Made by a program: the position numbers and the translations under genes. The notes beneath the pieces are model-generated. The model was not told the origin of the DNA and made no database searches. It was given only the letters and a program-made list of their open reading frames with translations. This document shows, piece after piece, positions 25,866 through 32,811 of a DNA stretch of 32,811 nucleotides. Source of the stretch: an uncultured Caulobacteraceae bacterium (lineage in GTDB: Bacteria; Pseudomonadota; Alphaproteobacteria; Caulobacterales; Caulobacteraceae); NCBI GenBank assembly GCA_903870555.1, contig CAIQDO010000478.1, positions 1-32,811 on the forward strand. The letters are read 5' to 3'. Position 1 is the stretch's first letter. Every line of letters begins with the position of its first letter.

Positions 25866-27896
25866 ATGATCAGAACCGCCCTCGTTTCGCTGCTGCTCGC
25901 GGCCGCGCCCGCCTCCGCCCTGGCCGACAAGGCCAGCTTCTCGGTGATCTTCGGGGGCAAGGTGGTTGGCCACCTGATCGCCGACACCGTCGGCGACAGG
26001 ACCACCATAGACTACGACGTCAAAAACAACGGGCGCGGTCCGACCATGGCCGAAATGCTTGTGCTGGGCGCCGACGGCCTGCCGCGGAGCTGGACGATCA
26101 CCGGCGCCACCACCTTTGGCAGCAAGGTCGACGAGCGCTTCCAACAGGCCGTCGGCCATGCCGAATGGGTCGATTCCACGGGCAAGGGCGAGGCGACGAT
26201 CGCCGCGCCGGGCCTCTATGTGGCCCAGAGCGGCAGCCCCTGGTCCGACGGGCTCTACGCGCGGGCGCTGTTGAAGAGTCCGGGCATGGCGTCCCCGGCC
26301 CTGCCCGGCGGAACGCTGCGCCTGGAGAAGGGCGAGACCCTGACCGTGACAGGCGAAGGCGGGACGATCCCCGTCACCCGTTACACCCTCAGCGGCATCG
26401 ACCTGACCCCGGAGACGATGCTGCTGGACGCCAAGGACGAACTGTTCGCCGCCGTCAGCCCCAGTTCCGTCGTCGTGCGCAAGGGCTACGAGGGCGAGGA
26501 GACGCGCCTGCGCGGGTTGGCGGCCGCCTGGTCCACCCAGCGATACGTCGACATCGAGAAGGCGGTGGCCCACCGCTATGACGGACCGGTGCGGATCCGC
26601 GACGTCCGGCTGTTCGACCCCAGGACCGCCGCCCTGACCGCGCCGGTTTCCGTGGTGGTGCGCGGCAAGATCATCGCCGGCGTGGAGCCGCTGGACAGCC
26701 CCGCCACACCCGGCGAGGTGACCATCGACGGCGCCGGCGGCGTGTTGGTGGCGGGCATGTACGAGATGCACGCCCACCTCCAGCAGGACGGCGCCCTGCT
26801 CAACCTGATCGCGGGCGTCACCACCGTTCGCGACATGGGCAACGACAACGCCGTGCTCGATGACCTGATCGCGCGGATGGACGCCGGGGTGATCGGCGGT
26901 CCTCACGTGGTCCGATCGGGTTTCATCGAGGGCAAGAGCCCGTTCAGCGCCAACAACGGCATCCTGGTGAACAGCGAGCAGGAAGCCGTCGACGCGGTCC
27001 GCTGGTACGCCGCCCGAGGCTACTGGCAGATCAAGATCTACAACAGCATGAACCCGGCCTGGGTCCCGGCCATGACCGCCGAGGCGCACCGGCTGGGCCT
27101 GCGGGTCGCCGGCCACGTGCCGGCCTTTTCCACCGCCGACGAGATGATGGCCGCCGGCTATGACGAGATGACCCATATCAACCAGTATATGATCGGCTGG
27201 GTGATCAAGCCGGGCGAGGACACCCGCACCCTGTTCCGCCTGCATGTGCTGAAACGATTCCCGGGCATCGATCTGACCAGCGCCCCGGTCCGCCACACCG
27301 TCCAGACGATGGTCGACCGGAAGATCGCCATCGATCCCACGCTCGGCATCCACGAGAACCTCACGCTCAACCGCGACGGCCAGATCCCCCCGGGCGCCGT
27401 CGACTATTTCGGGCACCTGCCGATCGGCGCGCGGCGCGACGAGATGAAGGCCTGGATCGACACGTCCGCGCCGGGCGACGACGCGGCCTATCGCGGAGCC
27501 TTCGACAAGATCCTTGAGACGGTGAAGCTGCTTCACGATCGGGGGGTGTTCATCGTCTTTGGCACCGACACCGGCGGCTCGTTCACCTACCACCGCGAAC
27601 TGGAGCTCTATCAGCGCGCCGGCATGACCCCGGCCGAGATTCTCAAGCGGGCGACGTCGGATTCGGCGCACTACGTCGGTCAGGATCAGACGATGGGGTC
27701 GATCGAGAAGGGTAAGCTGGCGGATTTCTTCCTCATCGCGGGCGATCCGACCAAGGACCTCAAGGCGATCAAGGCCATACGGATGGTCGTCAAGGATGGC
27801 GCCGTCTACTACCCGAGCGAGGTCTACCCGAAATTTGGCATAACGCCCTTCGCGGACGCGCCGCGGGTGACGACATCTCCGGCGGCCCACCCCTAG
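25866..27896 (+). CDS. Secreted amidohydrolase family protein with extra N-terminal beta-type domain
   Basis: ATG at 25866 (MIRTALVSLLLAAAPASALADKASFSVIFGGKVVG...); metal motif MYEMHAHLQQDGALLNLIAGVTTVRDMGN, AGHVPAFSTADEM, GTDTGGSFTYHREL, MGSIEKGKLADFFLIAGDP. Upstream part of ORF 25107..27896 is out-of-frame overlap with the GST gene. Confidence 0.9.
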   Translation: MIRTALVSLLLAAAPASALADKASFSVIFGGKVVGHLIADTVGDRTTIDYDVKNNGRGPTMAEMLVLGADGLPRSWTITGATTFGSKVDERFQQAVGHAEWVDSTGKGEATIAAPGLYVAQSGSPWSDGLYARALLKSPGMASPALPGGTLRLEKGETLTVTGEGGTIPVTRYTLSGIDLTPETMLLDAKDELFAAVSPSSVVVRKGYEGEETRLRGLAAAWSTQRYVDIEKAVAHRYDGPVRIRDVRLFDPRTAALTAPVSVVVRGKIIAGVEPLDSPATPGEVTIDGAGGVLVAGMYEMHAHLQQDGALLNLIAGVTTVRDMGNDNAVLDDLIARMDAGVIGGPHVVRSGFIEGKSPFSANNGILVNSEQEAVDAVRWYAARGYWQIKIYNSMNPAWVPAMTAEAHRLGLRVAGHVPAFSTADEMMAAGYDEMTHINQYMIGWVIKPGEDTRTLFRLHVLKRFPGIDLTSAPVRHTVQTMVDRKIAIDPTLGIHENLTLNRDGQIPPGAVDYFGHLPIGARRDEMKAWIDTSAPGDDAAYRGAFDKILETVKLLHDRGVFIVFGTDTGGSFTYHRELELYQRAGMTPAEILKRATSDSAHYVGQDQTMGSIEKGKLADFFLIAGDPTKDLKAIKAIRMVVKDGAVYYPSEVYPKFGITPFADAPRVTTSPAAHP

Positions 27897-27900
27897 GAAA

Positions 27901-29082
27901 TCAGCCGTCGGTGAGGTTCGCCAGGGTGTGGCGCGCTATGGTCTCCTCCTCGTCTGCGGGGATCACCCGCACCTCGACCAGGCTTTCGGGCGCGCTGATC
28001 ACCGGCGTCCCGGCGGCGTTGGCCTCCGGGTCGAGAATTAGCCCGAGCCAGGCCAGCCGCTCGCAGACCATCTGGCGGATGGGCGGCGACTTGGCGCCGA
28101 TGCCGGCCGTGAACACCAAGCCATCGAGCCCGCCCAACACCGAGGTCAAGCCCCCGATGTCCCGGGTGATGCGATAGACGAACAGCTCGATGGCCTGGGC
28201 CGCGCGCGGCGAGTCGCTGGCCAGTAACGCCCGCATGTCGCTTGATATGCCCGAAACGCCAAGCAGACCCGACTTGCGATTGAGCACCGTCTCGACCTGA
28301 TCGACCGACAATCCGTCCTCGCGCTGCATGTACAGCACCACGCCGGGGTCGAGTTCGCCGCAACGGGTGCCCATCACCAGACCGTCCACCGCGGTGAAGC
28401 CCATTGTGGTGTCGAGGCTGCGGCCCCCGGCCATGGCGCACAAACTGGCGCCGGCGCCGAGGTGGGCGGCGATCACCCGGCCGGCGGCGAGATCGGGCGC
28501 CTCGGCGGCCAGACGCCAGGCGATGTGCTCATAGGACAGGCCGTGAAAGCCGTAGCGCCACACACCCGCGTCTTCATAAGCGCGCGGAAGGGCGAAGCGC
28601 TTCGCCACGGTCGGCATGGTGGCGTGGAAGGCGGTGTCGAAGCAGGCGACCTGCGGAAGGTCAGGCCGGGCGGCGGCGATGGCGCGGATCGGCGCGAGGT
28701 TGTGCGGCTGGTGCAGCGGCGCCAGCGGTGTCAGCCTGTCGAGCGCATCCAGCAATTGCGGCGTGACGCGCCGAGGGTGAACGTAGTCCCGTCCGCCGTG
28801 GACCACACGGTGGCCCACCGCCTTAAGGTCGGCTTCGCCGCGGCGGGACTCCGCCCAGGCGATCACCGTCTCAAGCACCACGTCGAACGGCGTATCGGCG
28901 TCGGGCCAGCTCCGATCCAGCACGACCTCTCCGGCGTGGTCGCGAACCGTGAACCGGGGAGCCGTACCGACACCCTCGACCTCGCCCTTGAATATCGGCG
29001 TCGGCGCCCCGGCGTCGATGTCGAACAGCGAGGCCTTCAGGCTCGACGAGCCGGCGTTGATCGTCAGCAGCGCGCCGCTCAC
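27901..29082 (-). CDS. ackA: Acetate kinase
   Basis: GTG start at 29082: (M)SGALLTINAGSSSLKASLFDID...; VGHRVVHGGRDYVHP, ACFDTAFHATMP, YEDAGVWRYGFHGLSYEHIA, HLGAGASLCAMAGGRSLDTTMGFTAVDGLVMGTRCGELDPG. The 27901..30102 ORF start is an out-of-frame read-through of the upstream gene. Confidence 0.93.
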   Translation of the reverse strand: MSGALLTINAGSSSLKASLFDIDAGAPTPIFKGEVEGVGTAPRFTVRDHAGEVVLDRSWPDADTPFDVVLETVIAWAESRRGEADLKAVGHRVVHGGRDYVHPRRVTPQLLDALDRLTPLAPLHQPHNLAPIRAIAAARPDLPQVACFDTAFHATMPTVAKRFALPRAYEDAGVWRYGFHGLSYEHIAWRLAAEAPDLAAGRVIAAHLGAGASLCAMAGGRSLDTTMGFTAVDGLVMGTRCGELDPGVVLYMQREDGLSVDQVETVLNRKSGLLGVSGISSDMRALLASDSPRAAQAIELFVYRITRDIGGLTSVLGGLDGLVFTAGIGAKSPPIRQMVCERLAWLGLILDPEANAAGTPVISAPESLVEVRVIPADEEETIARHTLANLTDG

Positions 29083-30494
29083 AGCGCGACCTGACGGCGG
29101 GCGACGCGGACAGCGACGGCGCAGGACGCCATGCGTGTACGCTCGGCGTCGGCGCGGCTGGTCAGGATGATGGGAACCCTCGCGCCGAGCACCACACCCG
29201 CGGCGTCGGCGCCGGCCATGAAGGTGAGCTGCTTGGCCAGCATGTTTCCCGCCTCGAGATCCGGGGCCACCAGAATGTCGGCGCGTCCGGCGACCTCCGA
29301 GATGATCCCCTTGGTGCGGGCCGCATCGAGGCTGACGGCGTTGTCGAACGCCAGCGGTCCGTCGACAAGGCCGCCGGTGATCTGGCCGCGATCGGCCATC
29401 TTGCACAGGGCCGCGGCGTCGAGGGTGGAGCGCATGTACGGATTCACCATCTCGACGGCGGCAAGGATCGCCACACGCGGCGTCTCGATGCCCATCACAT
29501 GGGCCAGGTCGATGGCGTTCTGAACGATGTCGCGCTTCTGCTCCAGATCCGGGGCGATGTTGACCGCCGCGTCGGTGAGCAGCAACGGCCGCGGATAGGC
29601 CGGAACGTCCATCAGATAGACGTGACTCAGCAACCGGCCACGCCGAATGCCGGTGTCGGACGCCAGAACGGCGTGAAGGAGTTCGTCGGTATGCAGCGAC
29701 CCCTTCATCAGCAGCGCCGCCTCCCCGCGCCGGATCAGCGCCACCGCCTCGAAGGCCGCCGCCTGGCTGTGCGGCGTGTCGACCAGCCTGAAGCCCCCGA
29801 TGTCCAGGCCGGCCATATCCGCGGCCTTCAGGATCTTGGCTTTGGGGCCCACGAAAATCGGATCGATCAGCCCGACCCGCGCCGCCTCGACGGCCGCCAG
29901 AATGGATTCGGGATCGCAGGGGTGCGCTATGGCGGTGGGGACAGCCGGCCCTTCGCTCCCTTCGGTCAGCAGGGTGCGGAAACGCTCGTGGCGACTGAGC
30001 CGGATATCGGGCGCCTCCAGGCGAGGCAGCCGCAGTTTTTGCGTCGGCGCATGCACCCGCGCCGAGCCGCTCATCACCAGCTCGCCGGCCTGATTGACGC
30101 ATCGGCAGTCGAGCGCCAGCTCGCCGGTCGCGTCGAGCTTATCAAGCACGGTGACCGTCGCCGTGACCCGGTCGCCGATCGACACCGGTTTCAGGAACGT
30201 CAGTTCGTGGGAGAGATAGGCGGCGCCCGGGCCCGGCAACTTCGCGGCGATGACGCTGGAGATGAGGCCGGCCCCGAGCATGCCGTCGGCGATCACTCTG
30301 GGGAACGCGGGCGCGGCGCTGTCATCGGTGGAATAGTGCGCGAGATTGACCTCGCCGGAGGCGACCGCGAACAGATCGATATCGCCCTGAGAGACCGTCC
30401 GAGACAGGCTGGCGCTTTCCCCGACCACGATTTCCGCGAAGGTCCGATTCTCGATCAACGCGTCAGAACGCGGTTCGTCGCAATCGGTCATCAT
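29079..30494 (-). CDS. Bifunctional MaoC-like enoyl-CoA hydratase / phosphate acetyl(butyryl)transferase
   Basis: 471 aa; N-terminal MaoC hotdog (DIDLFAVASGEVNLAHYS...VIADGMLGAGLISSVIAAKLPGPGAAYLSHELTFLKPVSIGDRVTATVTV), C-terminal Pta/Ptb (VGPKAKILKAADMAG, ALLMKGSLHTDELLHAVL, LLTDAAVNIAPDL, VAPDLEAGNMLAKQLTFMAGADAAGVVLGARVPIILTSRAD). Confidence 0.93.
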   Translation of the reverse strand: MMTDCDEPRSDALIENRTFAEIVVGESASLSRTVSQGDIDLFAVASGEVNLAHYSTDDSAAPAFPRVIADGMLGAGLISSVIAAKLPGPGAAYLSHELTFLKPVSIGDRVTATVTVLDKLDATGELALDCRCVNQAGELVMSGSARVHAPTQKLRLPRLEAPDIRLSRHERFRTLLTEGSEGPAVPTAIAHPCDPESILAAVEAARVGLIDPIFVGPKAKILKAADMAGLDIGGFRLVDTPHSQAAAFEAVALIRRGEAALLMKGSLHTDELLHAVLASDTGIRRGRLLSHVYLMDVPAYPRPLLLTDAAVNIAPDLEQKRDIVQNAIDLAHVMGIETPRVAILAAVEMVNPYMRSTLDAAALCKMADRGQITGGLVDGPLAFDNAVSLDAARTKGIISEVAGRADILVAPDLEAGNMLAKQLTFMAGADAAGVVLGARVPIILTSRADAERTRMASCAVAVRVARRQVAL

Positions 30495-30604
30495 GGGCCC
30501 CCGGTTTCGGCGCCGTTCAGAGCGCCGGCCGCTCCTCGCATAGGGTCGCCCGCGCTTCGTTGATCGGCGTCAAGGTCGTTCCGCAATGCAGCAATTGCAG
30601 GATG

Positions 30605-31156
30605 TCAGGCGCCCGACCAGCGACGCACCGCGCCCACATCGACATGGACAAAGTCGGATGTCGGATAATAGCCCACGCCACCGGCCGTCATGCTGAGCGC
30701 CGCGCCATGCAACCGGCTCAGATCCACGTCCGCCAGGCGGATATCGATGGCCAGCCCCTTCATGTGCAGGCTGCTCTTGGCCACGCCATCGCTGTGGGCG
30801 TGCAGCATCGCGTTGGTGGCGGGCGAGCGGTAGCCGGAGATCACCTGAATCGGCGAACGCGTGTCGACCCGGGCGGACAGAGCAGCCAGGAGATCGAGCA
30901 GCCGCGGGTCGATTGGATGGACCTCGCCTGTGCGATAGTCACGCAGCACGTGGTTCACGGCGTCAAGCGCGTCCGGCACGAGAGCGCCGCCGTCGCGGTA
31001 GACCGCCGTCAGGGACTCCCCTGTATGCAGGTTGTGGAACGCCAGCCGGCCCGTCGCGTTATTGGCAAGACTGGAACCGGCGGCCATGGCCGCGCCGCCC
31101 AGGATCGCCGCGCCCAGACCTGTCCGCAGGATGTCGCGTCGCGATTTCTGGAGCAT
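30605..31156 (-). CDS. YcbK/MepK-like (DUF882, M15A-type) murein endopeptidase with Tat-like signal
   Basis: ATG at 31156: MLQKSRRDILRTGLGAAILGGAAMAAGSSLA (twin Arg); QVISGYRSPATNAML, SLHMKGLAIDIR, DFVHVDVGAVRRW. Confidence 0.9.
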   Translation of the reverse strand: MLQKSRRDILRTGLGAAILGGAAMAAGSSLANNATGRLAFHNLHTGESLTAVYRDGGALVPDALDAVNHVLRDYRTGEVHPIDPRLLDLLAALSARVDTRSPIQVISGYRSPATNAMLHAHSDGVAKSSLHMKGLAIDIRLADVDLSRLHGAALSMTAGGVGYYPTSDFVHVDVGAVRRWSGA

Positions 31157-31223
31157 GGCGCCTCTTGTTCCTCTGGGGTCAGACCCTGTCCGATCAATCC
31201 GGCGAGAGTCACGGGTGTCAAGA

Positions 31224-32585
31224 TCAAAGCGCCTGGCCGCGCCTTGCGAGCAGGTCGGAAAGCTTGGCGTCCCAGCCATAGACGTCCGGCCGGAACTGCA
31301 CGCCGCCATCTTCGTCGACGAATGCGGTCCAGTAGAAGATTAGGACCGGAGTCGGGTTTTTCAATGGCGCCCGCACGGTGGCGCCGTCGAGCAGCGTCAG
31401 ATTGATGCGGGTGTCGGGCCAGTCGGGATCGCCGGCAAGCAGCCTCCGGGCGAGGTCCGTTGGGTCGGCCAGGCGCATGCAACCGTGACTTAGGGCGCGA
31501 CGGTCGAGGGCGAACAGGCTGCGCGCCGGGGTGTCATGGAGATAGACGCCAAAGGCGTTGCCCAGGTCGAACTTGATTGTCCCGAGCGCGCATTTCGGCC
31601 CTGGTCGCTGCATCAGTCCGCCGCCGGGCTTCACCACGAAATGCTCGCGCGCCATGTAGTCCGGGTTGCGCCGGATCTTGGGCCAGATCTCCTTGGCGGC
31701 GATGTCGGCGGGAACGTTCCACGGTGGATTGAAGACGATGGCGGACACCTTGTCCTGGAACATCGGGGTCGCCTTGCCAGCGCGACCGACGATGGCCCGC
31801 ATGGCCAGGGTCTGGGCTGGCGGGGCGAACAGTTCGAGGGAGGCGTCGGCCGTGTTGACCTCGATTCGGAACGGCGGAAGCGCGCGCGGCGCCCAGCGCC
31901 AGCGCTCCAGATTGGCCCGGATCTGAACCAGGCGGGCCTCGACGGGCGCATTGAGCGCGGTGATCGTCGCGTGGCCGGCGCGGCCGTCCGGCGTCAGTCC
32001 ATAGCGCGCCTGCGCCCGACTGACGGCCGCCGCCAGGTCAGCGTCATAGGTCGGCGGCGGATCAGCTTGTCCGGGGGGCTTGGGCGCCGGCAGATTGGAG
32101 TCCTCGATCGCCAACCGCGCCCGGAGGGCGTCGACCTCAGCGCCTTGGGCGCCGGGCGCGAGGGTGGACCTGGCGGTGAGCGGCGGCCAGCCGCCCCGGT
32201 CGGCGATCGCCCGATAGCGGGCATAGGCCCTGACGAGCCGACCGTATCTGGGGTCCGGCGGCGGCAAGGTGTCCAGCCAGGCCTCGACGCGCCCCGCCGA
32301 GACGGCGGCGATATAGTCCGCGGCGGCGTCATAGGGCGCGGGCCGGATCGCCCAGTCAGACGGGAAATCGGCGAGCGGCAGCCTCTGGCCGTGTTGCGCC
32401 CGGGCGTAGGTGATCGCCGAAGGCGTGGAACTGGAGCCCAGGAGAATACCCTGGTCCGCGGCGCGCGCCACGACCGACGGTTCCGGAGCCGATTCCGCCG
32501 CGCCCAAACTGAACGGCGCGGCCATGGCGACTCCCCAGGCCATGGCGACGGCAAGGCGGCGTCTTGGCGCCATTATCTTGAGCAT
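31224..32585 (-). CDS. L,D-transpeptidase (YcbB/LdtD-like, YkuD catalytic domain with peptidoglycan-binding region)
   Basis: MLKIMAPRRRLAVAMAWGVAMAAPFSLGAA signal (an alternative start lies at 32636); RAQARYGLTPDGRAGHATITALNAP, IVFNPPWNVPADIAAKEIWPK, catalytic ALSHGCMRLADPTDLA. Confidence 0.92.
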   Translation of the reverse strand: MLKIMAPRRRLAVAMAWGVAMAAPFSLGAAESAPEPSVVARAADQGILLGSSSTPSAITYARAQHGQRLPLADFPSDWAIRPAPYDAAADYIAAVSAGRVEAWLDTLPPPDPRYGRLVRAYARYRAIADRGGWPPLTARSTLAPGAQGAEVDALRARLAIEDSNLPAPKPPGQADPPPTYDADLAAAVSRAQARYGLTPDGRAGHATITALNAPVEARLVQIRANLERWRWAPRALPPFRIEVNTADASLELFAPPAQTLAMRAIVGRAGKATPMFQDKVSAIVFNPPWNVPADIAAKEIWPKIRRNPDYMAREHFVVKPGGGLMQRPGPKCALGTIKFDLGNAFGVYLHDTPARSLFALDRRALSHGCMRLADPTDLARRLLAGDPDWPDTRINLTLLDGATVRAPLKNPTPVLIFYWTAFVDEDGGVQFRPDVYGWDAKLSDLLARRGQAL

Positions 32586-32651
32586 AAGGGGAGAAGCCTG
32601 GGTTACGCGCGCCGCTTCGATGTGGTCGAACGCCACCTTACCACAGACTGC

Positions 32652-32811
32652 TCAGACGATGACGATATCGTTCTCGACGTCCATGACTCCTCGCGCAGCC
32701 CAGGCCATCGAGGCGGCCAGTTGGCGGGCATGCGGTGTCCGCACCTCTCCGCTCAGCTTCACAACGCCGCCGCGGGCCGCGACATGAACGGCGTTGGCGT
32801 CGAAATACCAC
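32652..32811 (-). CDS. C-terminal fragment of a BON-domain protein (truncated by window edge)
   Basis: My translation of the minus strand ending at TGA 32652-32654: WYFDANAVHVAARGGVVKLSGEVRTPHARQLAASMAWAARGVMDVENDIVIV*. Pattern V-V-L-SGEV-(T)-A---A-GV--V-N-I typical of BON. Not in the ORF track because no start lies in the window. Confidence 0.75.
   Translation of the reverse strand, partial: WYFDANAVHVAARGGVVKLSGEVRTPHARQLAASMAWAARGVMDVENDIVIV

Noticed and set aside
25698-27890. 730-aa minus-strand ORF antisense to the amidohydrolase
   Set aside because: H/D/G/R-rich spurious antisense frame; the plus-strand amidohydrolase has full catalytic motifs.
29083-30102. N-terminal extension of ORF 27901..30102 as a fusion to acetate kinase
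   Set aside because: The extension is the shifted frame of the MaoC-Pta gene; the real ackA start is GTG 29082 (SGALLTINAGSSSLK).
1-32811. Possibility of CRISPR, prophage, IS elements, tRNA or rRNA
   Set aside because: No spaced direct repeats, transposase/integrase proteins, phage structural genes or recognisable structural RNA sequence were seen on reading; a tRNAscan/Infernal run would be needed to exclude small RNAs.

Overview
GC-rich chromosomal window, probably alphaproteobacterial (Caulobacterales-like by gene content; inference only). I support 22 protein-coding genes plus one truncated gene at the right edge. I saw no rRNA, tRNA, CRISPR array, IS element or prophage. Left part: a minus-strand directon (7425 to 2) with two phytoene-desaturase-like FAD oxidoreductases, two tandem small paralogous proteins of unknown function, a 2Fe-2S ferredoxin, a TesB-type thioesterase and a secreted prolyl oligopeptidase. 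Next come a membrane-anchored class III adenylate cyclase, an atypical NRAMP-like transporter, a PQQ dehydrogenase convergent with a TPR-sulfotransferase, a GNAT and two tandem TonB-dependent receptors. The right part holds kynureninase, a TetR/GST divergent pair, an amidohydrolase, MaoC-Pta plus AckA, an L,D-transpeptidase with a YcbK/MepK-like peptidase, and a partial BON-domain protein. The best candidate for an undescribed system is the oxidoreductase/small-paralog/ferredoxin/thioesterase operon (about 2152-7425), whose promoter region carries a perfect 8-2-8 palindrome. A separate oddity is a 20-bp perfect palindrome where two convergent genes overlap, which gives both proteins the same C-terminus (LPSGG-stop).
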